In this document: piece by piece, positions 22,517 to 31,139 of the stretch
Layout: each line of letters begins with the position of its first letter
Numbering within the stretch: the stretch's first letter is position 1
DNA from: Nostoc sp. UHCC 0702
GTDB lineage: Bacteria; Cyanobacteriota; Cyanobacteriia; Cyanobacteriales; Nostocaceae
Length of the DNA stretch: 64,000 bases
Assembly (NCBI GenBank): GCA_017164015.1
Contig: CP071065.1
Span: 6,973,501-7,037,500 of the forward strand
Reading direction: 5' to 3'
The notes under the pieces: model-generated
Database searches by the model: none
Told to the model about the DNA's origin: nothing
The model's input: the letters and a program-made list of their open reading frames with translations, nothing else
Program-made: the position numbers and the translations under genes

Positions 22517-23917
22517 ATGAATGAAATTGATTTAGCTTTTACCCCAGCACTAGAGTTGGCGGATTTAATCCATCGCCGGGAAGTGTCGCCGCTGGAGTTG
22601 GTAGAAATATACTTACAACGGATTCAGCAGTTTAATCCCCAATTGGGGAGTTATTTTACTGTCACGGCAGAATTAGCGATCGCACATGCCAAAGCCAAAA
22701 CAGAATTACTCACAACGACTTCGGAACTACCGCCATTTTTTGGTGTACCGATTTCCATTAAAGACCTCAACCCTGTAGCTGGTGTACCTTGTACCTACGG
22801 AAATCCCGCATTGCTGAATAATGTTCCTTCAGATGATGATGGGGTGGTGACAAAGATTAAACAAGCTGGGTTTATTATTCTTGGTAAAACTGCAACTTCA
22901 GAATTAGGTTCATTTCCTTACACAGAACCTACGGGATTACCCGCAGCCAGAAATCCGTGGAATTTAGAATACACTCCCGGTGGTTCCAGTGGTGGTGCAG
23001 CCGCAGCAGTCGCAGCCGGATTGTGTGCGATCGCCCAAGGTTCCGATGGTGGTGGTTCGATTCGCGGCCCTGCGGCTTGTTGTGGTTTGGTGGGCATTAA
23101 ACCATCGCGTGGTAGGGTGAGTAAAGCACCAGTAGGCGATCGCCTCGCGGGGATTGCTGCCAATGGCCCCATCGCCCGTACTGTTGCTGATGCTGCTGCC
23201 CTATTGGATGCCATATCTGGCTATATTACAGGCGATCCCTACTGGCTACCAGACCCCGAACCCTCATTTCTAGCCGCTACTCAAATAAAACCCGGTGCTT
23301 TGCAGATTGCCTTTGCTACCAGTATCCATCCTTTTGGAGAAGCTGACGCTAATTGTCAGCAAGGTGTGCTGCAAACAGTCCAGTTATTAGAACAATTTGG
23401 TCACATAGTTGAACAGAAATGTCCAGATTTCAGCGGCTTAGTTGAACCGTTCCAAATCGTCTGGCAATCTGGGGTGGCTGCATCGGGACTTCCAGCAGAG
23501 GTATTGCAGCCGGTGAATCGCTGGCTGTTGGCACGCACAGGTACTGTTGCTGAGTACATCCAGGCAGTTTACCAAATGCAAATTGTGGTACGGCAAATCG
23601 TGGCGTTTTTTGATACCGTAGATGTACTAGTATTGCCAGTTTATTTGCATTCACCAATCCGCATTGGAGAATGGGCTTCCCTAAGTCCAGAAGAGACATT
23701 CCAAAACATTATTAACTGGGTTGCACCTTGTCCGCCAGCGAATGCAACTGGACAACCTGCGATCGCCCTACCTGTAGGTTTTGATAGTAAGGGTTTACCC
23801 ATCAGTGTGCAGTTAATTGGTAAACCAGCCGCCGAAGCCACATTAATTAGCCTAGCAGCCCAACTAGAAGCCGCTAAACCTTGGATTCAGCATCGTCCAG
23901 CGTTTGGTGGAGAGTAG
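22517..23917 (+). CDS. Amidase (amidase-signature family)
   Basis: 466 residues with the Ser-cis-Ser-Lys catalytic triad of the family: Lys in VPISIKDLNPVAGV (about residue 80), the glycine/serine signature TPGGSSGGAAAAVAAGLCAI (about 155-172) and the nucleophile region AQGSDGGGSIRGPAACCGLV. It hydrolyses amides in the cytosol; the substrate cannot be told from sequence. It is not clearly GatA, because the gene is isolated from gatB/gatC and the substrate pocket region (residues 300-400) differs. ATG 22517 follows a short leader. Confidence 0.9.
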   Translation: MNEIDLAFTPALELADLIHRREVSPLELVEIYLQRIQQFNPQLGSYFTVTAELAIAHAKAKTELLTTTSELPPFFGVPISIKDLNPVAGVPCTYGNPALLNNVPSDDDGVVTKIKQAGFIILGKTATSELGSFPYTEPTGLPAARNPWNLEYTPGGSSGGAAAAVAAGLCAIAQGSDGGGSIRGPAACCGLVGIKPSRGRVSKAPVGDRLAGIAANGPIARTVADAAALLDAISGYITGDPYWLPDPEPSFLAATQIKPGALQIAFATSIHPFGEADANCQQGVLQTVQLLEQFGHIVEQKCPDFSGLVEPFQIVWQSGVAASGLPAEVLQPVNRWLLARTGTVAEYIQAVYQMQIVVRQIVAFFDTVDVLVLPVYLHSPIRIGEWASLSPEETFQNIINWVAPCPPANATGQPAIALPVGFDSKGLPISVQLIGKPAAEATLISLAAQLEAAKPWIQHRPAFGGE

Positions 23918-25032
23918 GGAGTGGGGAGTAGGGAGCAGGGAGAGATAAAGAAAATGACAACTGACCACTGACCAAAACCTTGCATCCCTACTTCTTTGTG
24001 CCAACCTACTTCAAATCAATGTTAAGAGTTCCCTTACCTCCTACACACAGTCTCAACAGACAAGCTTTGTGCGTAATTCCTGATCAAGTTTTGGCGATCG
24101 CAATACTTTTCGGTCTACTGACCAGCACTAGCTCCTGCTGTTATTTAATTCGTCGAACTCACCTTAATGTTAATAAATAATAAGGCTTTCTTTTCAGAAT
24201 GTTAAGATGATTTGACTCGCATCTATCTAAAGATATAAATTCTACATAGCTGATCGAGGCTTGATAATTGATGGTTCTCAACAAAACGAGAACTACGCTC
24301 TCACTGAGTTAGTAAGTCGGCGAAAATAAGCATCACTAATATTAAGAAGGGTAAACGGGAAGGGGTAAAGGGAAAAACCTTTTCTCTTAAAAAACTTGAC
24401 GTAGTTCGGTTTAATCGCACCTACTTGCTTATGATTTCTGTCAGTCAATAGGTATAGATTCTGAGATTAAAGACCTTGGGATTAGATTCGCAAGCATCTA
24501 TCCATATAGATGAATGCGATTCGTTGGCGCATAGCTACGCTTGCTGTGCCGCCGAAAACTTTTGTCAGCCGAGGAAATAGTAAGGATTTTAAGGGACGAT
24601 TCTGGTACTAACTAGAGCGATGCCTGCCTCACCAGGATAACTGATCTATATTGCTCAAAAAGCAGATGATATGAGCATTCTGGCGGATTCTATACATTTG
24701 ACTGAATGTATGGATGGTAAGCCTTTTAGAAATCTTTTCGGCCTACTGAAGTTATATAAATAGGACTTACGCATGGTAAACGATAAATTAAGGGTTTGGG
24801 CTGGGCATAGCGCATAGGGCATAGGGATTTTTTCCTGTCCCATGCCCTATTCCTGACCTCAACAAATAATCTAGCTGCGTAAGTCCTGATAAAGTTGATG
24901 TTTCTTGAATCCCTTGATTGTCATCTATTACACAAGGGAAACACATGTATATGTATTTTACCTTTTTTAGTGCCTTGAACTCTCAAGAAACACTTGCCCA
25001 AACTCTTATCAAATCTAGTTAAGGATTAAGAA
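23918..25032. other. 1.1-kb intergenic region with repeats, no supported gene
   Basis: Starts with GTGGGGAGTAGGGAGCAGGG repeats and ACTGACCACTG motifs. A 66-codon frame (23980-24180) has no homology I recognise and looks random. 24762-24887 is a MITE-like element. 24890-25030 is the probable promoter region of the oxidase gene. Confidence 0.5.
24762..24887. repeat. MITE-like element D1 (AGGACTTACGCA ends)
   Basis: Terminal inverted repeats AGGACTTACGCA (24762-24773) and TGCGTAAGTCCT (24876-24887). The inside holds GCGCATAGGGCATAGGG and its partial complement CCCATGCCCTATTCC, forming an inner hairpin. The same ends occur at 27339-27458 and 36965-36976. Confidence 0.7.
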
Positions 25033-27240
25033 ATGTTCAAAACATCTGAGTGCAACTGTCATGATCCGGGTTTAATTCGAGCCTGGAAAATGGTTGCTTT
25101 TGCGGTTTGTATATCAGTCCTGATGACATTCTCAGCGCCATCTGTACAAGCAGCGCCAGCAGGAAGCGTTGTGGAAAGACCACTATCGGCAAGTGTCGTG
25201 GAAAACTCGCCACCAGCAGAACGCGTCGTGGAAAACCCACCAGTGTTGGAACTCCGCAAGAAACCGATCCGACCTATCACACGCCTGACTAAACCCGTCG
25301 GGATAGATACCAAAGCCGAAGAAGTGTTCGATCTCAAAGTTGTCTATACCGATAGCAAACTCTACAATCCGGCAACCCGGCACTATGACAATGTACGCTT
25401 GCGTAGTTATGTAGGAACCGATACTAGTACTAACACGCCCTATGTCGCACCTACCATTGAGATCAAACCAGGCGAGACCGTGCGAATTAACCTGAACAAC
25501 CAACTGCCGATTGATCCTCGTTGTATAAACATAGATAATCAAAACCAGCCTCATTGCATCAACTTCAATCGCACGAATCTACATTCCCACGGCTTATGGA
25601 TCAGTCCGACCGGCAATAGTGATAATGTGCTGTCGGTGGTAGATCCTGGTGTTAAGTTCCAATATGAATACAATATTCCGCCTGACCATCCAGCTGGCAC
25701 CTTTTGGTATCACCCCCATCTACATGGCTCAACTGCACTCCAAGTAGCAAGTGGCATGGCTGGTGCTTTGATTGTGCGTGGCGATCGCCTGCCTAGGGAA
25801 AAGACTAACGGCGACATCGACACCTTACTCAAAGAAGTCGGCATCAACCCTGAAGACGAAAGAATCTTGGTACTACAGCAAATCCAGTATGCCTGTCTGG
25901 ACAAAAATGGTGCGATCAAGGTTAGAAAAGAAAAAGACCAAAATGGTCAGGATCAAGTTGTTACATGGGTTTGTGACATCAATGACAAAGGCGTGATCGA
26001 GTTTTACGACGATCCGGGCAGCAACGGACTGTTTGGCCCAAGAACATGGGGTCAATCCGGTCGCTACACCAGCATTAATGGGTTGATTCTGCCAACCTTC
26101 AAGACCGAATCCGGCAGAATCGAGCGCTGGCGGATGATACATGCAGGCGTGCGCGACACGATCAGCTTGAGATTTCGCAAATTGAAAGAAGGCGCACCCA
26201 GGTTCACAGGTTTGAAAATCACAGATCCTGACAGTTACATCCGCGAAAATTGTACAGGTGATCCCATCCCCTACCATGTGATCGCTGACGATGGACTGAC
26301 CAGATCCAAAGCATGGAAAACTGACTTGACGACCTTGCAGCCTGGCTACCGCAGCGATGCGCTAGTGATTTTCCCTGAACCAGGTGATTACTGTGTAGTT
26401 GATGCCTCTGCTCCACCTTCGGGAACTGTTAACGCACAGGTGAACAGCCGTCAACTGCTAGGTGTGGTTAAAGCCAAGGCCGGAACGACAGTGCCTTACA
26501 TTGACGAAAAGCAAGGGTATAACATTGGCGGTTCTTTGAAAGATCAACTTGTTGCTGCCGCTAACAAACTCGACATACCAATTTCAATCAAAGAAAGGAT
26601 TGTAACAGACCTGAAAGATAATCTGAAACTCACAGCCTTTACACCTCACCTTGACATTCAAGACAGTGACGTGACTGGCAAGCAGGAATTGGCTTTCTTC
26701 ATCGACCTAAATAGCACTCCAGTCAAGTTTGAGGTCAGCAACGCCATAGGCCCGAATTTCGCTCCCAAACCTTACGATGGCAACCGCATCGACCGGAATC
26801 TAACCCTTGGCGGTGTCGATGAATGGACTTTGGAGTCGTACTTCGTCAGCCATCCATTCCACATCCATGTCAACCCTTTCCAGATCGTCAAAATCCTTGA
26901 CCCGAAGGGTAACGATGTCAGTTTGCCGGGTGCGATAGATAATCCCGACGGTATATGTGATTCCGACCCGAAACAGTGTGATCCGCAGTATCCAGGGCTA
27001 AAAGGTGTTTGGAAAGATACTCTCTGGATAAAAAGCCTGGTTTCAACGGCATCACAGCCAGGTAAAATACCACCGCCAACAGCAATTTACAAAATTGTTC
27101 TACGCACCCGTTACCAGCGTTATATTGGCGAATTTGTGATTCACTGCCATATTCTCGACCATGAAGACCAAGGCATGATGCAGAACGTCAATATTGTTAT
27201 CCCCAGTGGTGCGGGTGCAAACAGTGGCAGTCACTCTTAA
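25033..27240 (+). CDS. Exported multicopper oxidase
   Basis: 735 residues with an N-terminal signal (MVAFAVCISVLMTFSAPSVQ, cut after AQA). All copper-binding blocks are present: THLHSHGL-type NLHSHGLWISP, GTFWYHPHLHGSTALQVASG, HPFHIHVNPFQIV, and EFVIHCHILDHEDQGMMQNV with the type 1 Cys-His and axial Met. It oxidises phenolic, metal or other substrates while reducing O2, outside the cytoplasm. Between domains 1 and 2 there is a charged insertion (residues 250-320). AAGGA precedes ATG 25033. It lies 300 bp upstream of a ferritin-like gene pair; a shared function is possible but they are separated by a MITE. Confidence 0.9.
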   Translation: MFKTSECNCHDPGLIRAWKMVAFAVCISVLMTFSAPSVQAAPAGSVVERPLSASVVENSPPAERVVENPPVLELRKKPIRPITRLTKPVGIDTKAEEVFDLKVVYTDSKLYNPATRHYDNVRLRSYVGTDTSTNTPYVAPTIEIKPGETVRINLNNQLPIDPRCINIDNQNQPHCINFNRTNLHSHGLWISPTGNSDNVLSVVDPGVKFQYEYNIPPDHPAGTFWYHPHLHGSTALQVASGMAGALIVRGDRLPREKTNGDIDTLLKEVGINPEDERILVLQQIQYACLDKNGAIKVRKEKDQNGQDQVVTWVCDINDKGVIEFYDDPGSNGLFGPRTWGQSGRYTSINGLILPTFKTESGRIERWRMIHAGVRDTISLRFRKLKEGAPRFTGLKITDPDSYIRENCTGDPIPYHVIADDGLTRSKAWKTDLTTLQPGYRSDALVIFPEPGDYCVVDASAPPSGTVNAQVNSRQLLGVVKAKAGTTVPYIDEKQGYNIGGSLKDQLVAAANKLDIPISIKERIVTDLKDNLKLTAFTPHLDIQDSDVTGKQELAFFIDLNSTPVKFEVSNAIGPNFAPKPYDGNRIDRNLTLGGVDEWTLESYFVSHPFHIHVNPFQIVKILDPKGNDVSLPGAIDNPDGICDSDPKQCDPQYPGLKGVWKDTLWIKSLVSTASQPGKIPPPTAIYKIVLRTRYQRYIGEFVIHCHILDHEDQGMMQNVNIVIPSGAGANSGSHS

Positions 27241-27338
27241 ATAGTGGTTTCACAGCGGATGTAGGGGCGGGTCGTCTTCGATAAGTGTTGTTAGATTCTC
27301 TAGAAAGCCTACCTGGTCAATAGACTTCTTGCATAAAC

Positions 27339-27458
27339 AGGACTTACGCACAGACTACGATTTTACGCCAAGAGCGAGCGTACTCCTAAAGGAGAACCCG
27401 CTTACTAGCGCGAAGTAATCGCAAAAGCTTAGTTTTTCGTTACGAGTGCGTAAGTCCT
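27339..27458. repeat. MITE-like element D2 (AGGACTTACGCA ends)
   Basis: Perfect 12-bp terminal inverted repeats at 27339-27350 and 27447-27458. The inside, including GCAAAAGCTTAGTTTTTCGT, is shared with the element at 36890-36976 in opposite orientation. It separates the oxidase from the ferritin-like gene. 27478-27496 is a stray CCCCACCCCGCCTTTG piece of the other palindrome family. Confidence 0.75.
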
Positions 27459-27538
27459 AATAAATCAAAAAAAAAGAACCCCACCCCGCCTTTGACTGGC
27501 GTCAATGTTTATTAACACAATTCGAGGATAAGGTATCT

Positions 27539-29080
27539 ATGCTAGAAAAGCCTGTACAAATAGAAGAAGTTGCGAATGCAATAATACAAAATGATGAGAT
27601 TCCCATCGAAAGTAAACAAGAGCTAATAGCAGCTCTTCAGGATGCGGCAGAGCTAGAACATCAATTTATGTGCATGTATCTTTACACTGCATTTTCTCTG
27701 AAGAAAGAAGCTGATGATTCTTGCAGTGAAGCGCAACTTGAATGCGTGCGGCGCTGGGCATCACAAATTTATGCGATCGCTCGTCAAGAGATGGAACATC
27801 TATCCCTTGTGAATAGTATGCTAGCAGCAATTGGTGCGCCTCCTCACTTTGCCAGGAGAAATATTCCTCTGTTACCTTCTTACCTTAGCTCTAAAGTTCT
27901 AAGCCGCTATAATGTCTGCTCTTGTGAGAGGCTAACGCCCTGCGATTTACCGATTACATTTGAACCATTCAGCCTGCAAAGCGCGCGTCGCTATACCTGT
28001 ATGGAAAGTCCAACCCTCTCTCACTTACAAGGGGAAGAGTATAAAACGGCTAAACAATGGTGCTTCAAAGATCCACACGGTAATTGCCAATGCATCAATA
28101 CTCCTAACCAGAATAAAACCCTCTATCAAAGTCTCAAAGCTAGCCAATACAGCCATTATTTCAAACATACACTTAAATCCAAAGCTTCCCAAGCTTCTGA
28201 CCAATCCCAAGATGAAGACATAATTCTCGGTACAATTGAGAAAATGTATCGCCGAATAAAGAAAGGCTTCCAAACAGTTGCTGCACAAGAGCCTCCATTG
28301 TTTGTTTCCCACTGCGACCAGCATCAAGTTGATATTCTCAGTGAGTATAATATTTATATTTTTCCAGTTACAGACTTGCTTTCTGCGTGCAACGCTATTG
28401 ACCTCATTACTGAACAGGGAGAAGGAATTGGTGGACTCAAGGGTTTAAACAATCACTTCTCCACTTTTTACAAAATAGCCCAAGAATATGCGGAAATTAG
28501 TCAGGAAGACCGAAAATTTAAACCTGCTTTACTAGTACCTACTAATCCTAGAAACGATAGCGTTACTGATGCCTTTACCAAGCAAGTTTTGGAATTATTT
28601 AATGATAGCTACGTCACCTTGGTTTATGTACTGACGGGGCTATACAAGCTTTATCAGCCTATTGAATTAACTGAAAGCTATCCTCATCTCATCGCTGCTT
28701 TGAGAGAAATTGCCTTTGCACCTGCAATGACTATGCTAGTGCGCTCTTTGGGGGAAATTATCGTACAACTACCACTAGAAAAAGATTCTACTCTGCGTGC
28801 TGCGCCTAATTTTTACTTGCCAGACGCAGATTATCAGCAGCTGAATTTATCAATCAAGGATACAAAGAATGATGACGATAAATTCAGAAACATCAACATA
28901 TATTTGGAGCGTTTCAATAAGATTCAAGCAAGACTTAAGCAACTTTCCCAGGAAAAAGACGCGCCAGAGGATGTGAAAAAATCACTGGATTACATTTACC
29001 AGAATATATATCGCTTAACTGGTAATTTGCGGGAAATTTATCAAACGGGCGTTTATCCAAAGTTCTACACTACACCATGA
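27539..29080 (+). CDS. VioB-like ferritin-fold protein
   Basis: 513 residues. Residues 25-110 match the ferritin-like domain found in VioB (iminophenyl-pyruvate dimer synthase) and relatives: LQDAAELEHQFMCMYLYTAF and YAIARQEMEHLSLVNSMLAA, followed by IGAPPHFARRNIP. The Glu and Glu-x-x-His pairs could bind iron. The rest, with Cys-rich stretches (CSCERLTPCD, CFKDPHGNCQC) and long helices, is not VioB itself, which is about 1000 residues. Violacein genes are absent, so function is unknown; metal-dependent oxidation is an inference. GAGGATAAGG precedes ATG 27539. Its stop overlaps the next start (ATGA), so the two are co-translated. Confidence 0.75.
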   Translation: MLEKPVQIEEVANAIIQNDEIPIESKQELIAALQDAAELEHQFMCMYLYTAFSLKKEADDSCSEAQLECVRRWASQIYAIARQEMEHLSLVNSMLAAIGAPPHFARRNIPLLPSYLSSKVLSRYNVCSCERLTPCDLPITFEPFSLQSARRYTCMESPTLSHLQGEEYKTAKQWCFKDPHGNCQCINTPNQNKTLYQSLKASQYSHYFKHTLKSKASQASDQSQDEDIILGTIEKMYRRIKKGFQTVAAQEPPLFVSHCDQHQVDILSEYNIYIFPVTDLLSACNAIDLITEQGEGIGGLKGLNNHFSTFYKIAQEYAEISQEDRKFKPALLVPTNPRNDSVTDAFTKQVLELFNDSYVTLVYVLTGLYKLYQPIELTESYPHLIAALREIAFAPAMTMLVRSLGEIIVQLPLEKDSTLRAAPNFYLPDADYQQLNLSIKDTKNDDDKFRNINIYLERFNKIQARLKQLSQEKDAPEDVKKSLDYIYQNIYRLTGNLREIYQTGVYPKFYTTP

Positions 29081-30099
29081 GCAAACAAAAATTTCCAATT
29101 GAATTAATTGAGTGGGTTAAATACCTGACAGTTCACTTTGAGGGTTACTTTGCTTGCCGTTTGGCTACCGATCCTGATCCGACAAACGAAAGTCGAGGCA
29201 TGAGTGGCTATACAATGGCTCTAGTTAAAGAAGAGAAGCTTGATCGAGTTATCCGTCTGCAAGTAAACGAGGAATTCATCAACAAAAATGTGAAAACTCG
29301 ACCACCTGCGGAGGAAATGGGTTTTGTCAAGCTGCTTCAGCAGGGGGTTTCAGTCAAAGAGGTGACATTTGATGGCAAGCCTTGGAAAGATCATCCCTTG
29401 TGCGGTGCTAAAGTTGACTTATTAGGTAAAGATGAGCCTGCCAACGGCCCTACTTTTGAAAGCCGCAACAACATCACTGGTTCAGATGATAATTTTAGTT
29501 TTGTCGTTAATCCTTTTCACTTGAAAATTAGTAATGAGAACATAGAAATTATTGCCAAGGATTATTTAGATCCTGCTGATGTTGGTAAACCTCCTGAAGA
29601 ATGCCAGCCAATCTGGAAAATATTAGATCCAACTATCTATGGTCGTCGCTTACCTGTTTCCTTTGAAACAGATTCAATGGAAGTAGCCAGATCCCTAAAT
29701 GTTTTTGACCTTTATGGATACTTCTACGATCGCCGTCGTTTTCTCCAACAGCATATCGACTCATTAGAAAAGCAGATCAACTTATTAAGCCAGGAAAATC
29801 CTCTCGATAGCAACAAACAAGCCCAATTAGAGAACAACAAAGTCCAATTAGAACAATCCAAATCCCGTCTTTACCAGTTGGAATTTTGGGGCGATCGCAT
29901 CATTAGCAAACTCGGAACCAAGGTGGATTGGTCGTTTCAAATCAACGGTGATAAAACAGTTAGTGGCGAACTCTGCGGGAAGGTCGATGTACAACAGCCT
30001 TGGCCTGTAAAGTTTTGGTTTGGCGGTTGGGATGGAGATTTTTTGATTGGGTATATGCGCGGAAGCTTGAGTATACCTTTCAAAACCAACCAACATTAA
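29077..30099 (+). CDS. Partner protein of the VioB-like gene, unknown function
   Basis: 340 residues, starting inside the stop codon of the ferritin-like gene. No signal peptide or transmembrane segment. N-terminal part (residues 1-200) has mixed alpha/beta character with YFACRLATDPDPTNESRGMS and FVVNPFHLKI; residues 225-275 form a strong coiled coil (QHIDSLEKQINLLSQ to QLEQSKSRLYQLEFW); the end has a beta-rich segment with WSFQINGDKTVSGELCG and WPVKFWFGGWDGDFLIGYMRG. I do not recognise the family. Tight overlap implies that it forms a complex with the VioB-like protein. Confidence 0.6.
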   Translation: MSKQKFPIELIEWVKYLTVHFEGYFACRLATDPDPTNESRGMSGYTMALVKEEKLDRVIRLQVNEEFINKNVKTRPPAEEMGFVKLLQQGVSVKEVTFDGKPWKDHPLCGAKVDLLGKDEPANGPTFESRNNITGSDDNFSFVVNPFHLKISNENIEIIAKDYLDPADVGKPPEECQPIWKILDPTIYGRRLPVSFETDSMEVARSLNVFDLYGYFYDRRRFLQQHIDSLEKQINLLSQENPLDSNKQAQLENNKVQLEQSKSRLYQLEFWGDRIISKLGTKVDWSFQINGDKTVSGELCGKVDVQQPWPVKFWFGGWDGDFLIGYMRGSLSIPFKTNQH

Positions 30100-30144
30100 A
30101 ATGCTTGCGTTTGGGTATCTAGGGATGACGGTTGAAGCAAGAAT

Positions 30145-30166
30145 CCTCACGCCTAAAGGCGTGAGG
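30145..30166. repeat. 22-bp perfect palindrome
   Basis: CCTCACGCCTA and its reverse complement TAGGCGTGAGG overlap in a hairpin 46 bp after the preceding gene. Palindromes of this kind are typical of the ends of IS200/IS605 elements and their derivatives; here no transposase is attached. It could act as a terminator. Confidence 0.5.
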
Positions 30167-30299
30167 AGTGTCAGAAAGAAGAGTTGGGGGAGAGGTCAAA
30201 ATAGTACTTGTCGAACTCATGTTAATTCAGGAAAATCTGCTGAGGTTTAACATGAACTCACTAGAGTAACATTTATGACTACTAGTGAGGCTGTGTATT

Positions 30300-30725
30300 A
30301 TGTTTAAACTTCTCTCAATTACTTTAATTGCCGCTACCATTTTAGTAGTCTCAACCAATCACTCGAACATCAGTGTGGCTGGAACTTGTGCTTCTAAGTG
30401 TGGGCCAAAGCCAATTCAGTTTACACCAGGGAAACATATCCGAATTCAAGTGGTAAATAAGACACCACATCTGATTCAACTACAAAAACCCTCCGGTACT
30501 AAACCTATTCCTCTAAAGGCGGGAGAGGAATTACAGATGGAACAGATAGAGGGTACTGAACCAAATACATCTCTGGTATTTTGGAATGAAAACGGTTTTT
30601 CACTACAAGCAATTATCTCGAAACCCGATTTTGGCACTCTGCGGGTAGAACTTCGTCCTAATTGGCGTTATCCTGGCGATCGCTCGTTATATATTATGGA
30701 TGATGGAAAAGTGAACATATTTTAA
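30300..30725 (+). CDS. Small exported protein, 141 aa
   Basis: Starts at ATG 30300 (a GTG at 30285 adds five residues). An N-terminal signal (MFKLLSITLIAATILVVSTN) precedes a mature part that opens with GTCASKCGPK and has a beta-rich body: HIRIQVVNKTPHLIQLQKP and TLRVELRPNWRYPGDRSLYI. No enzyme motif; the fold could be immunoglobulin- or cupredoxin-like, but copper ligands are not evident. It follows the ferritin-like pair by 200 bp and may belong to the same functional group. Confidence 0.6.
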   Translation: MFKLLSITLIAATILVVSTNHSNISVAGTCASKCGPKPIQFTPGKHIRIQVVNKTPHLIQLQKPSGTKPIPLKAGEELQMEQIEGTEPNTSLVFWNENGFSLQAIISKPDFGTLRVELRPNWRYPGDRSLYIMDDGKVNIF

Positions 30726-30737
30726 AAGTTATCAGTT

Positions 30738-31119
30738 ATATCAAGTTCGGCTAATTACTTACGATATAGTCGGTTTGCTTGGTAATGGGTAATGGGTAAT
30801 GGGTAATGGGTAATGGGTAATGGGTAATGGGTAATGGGTAATGGGTAATGGGTAATGGGTAATGGGTAATGGGTAATGGGTAATGGGTAATGGGTAATGG
30901 GTAATGGGTAATGGGTAATAGGTAATACTCAAAACCAATTACCAATTCCCAATACTTCGGCTTCGCTCAGTACAAGTTCCCAATTACCGACTCCACAGAT
31001 ATCATAAGTGTTTAAACGAACATGATATAATGGGTAATAGGTAATACTCAAAACTAATTACCAATTCCCAATTACCGACCTCCACAGATATCATAAGTGT
31101 TTAAACGAACATGATATTA
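30738..31119. repeat. Element-like region with long TAATGGG tandem repeat
   Basis: Begins ATATCAAGTTCG (30738-30749) and twice ends in CGAACATGATAT (31017-31028 and about 31107-31118), the same kind of ends as MITE A. Between them 30781-30930 is about twenty tandem copies of the heptamer TAATGGG. The two right-hand ends belong to a direct duplication of about 90 bp (CCACAGATATCATAAGTG shared). No gene; an apparent frame on the minus strand is only the translated repeat. Confidence 0.8.
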
Positions 31120-31139
31120 TGAGTTAAAAGTTAGGAGTT

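Noticed and set aside
23980..24180. 66-codon frame after the amidase
   Set aside because: No recognisable homology, no ribosome-binding site, amino-acid composition looks random.
27539..30099. Violacein biosynthesis operon
   Set aside because: Only the ferritin-like domain of VioB is shared; the protein is half as long and vioA, vioC, vioD and vioE are absent.
30781..30930. Possible CRISPR array
   Set aside because: Pure 7-bp tandem without spacers and no cas genes in the window.
30751..30945. Minus-strand frame encoding repeated PITHYPL
   Set aside because: It is the translated TAATGGG tandem repeat, with no start signal.
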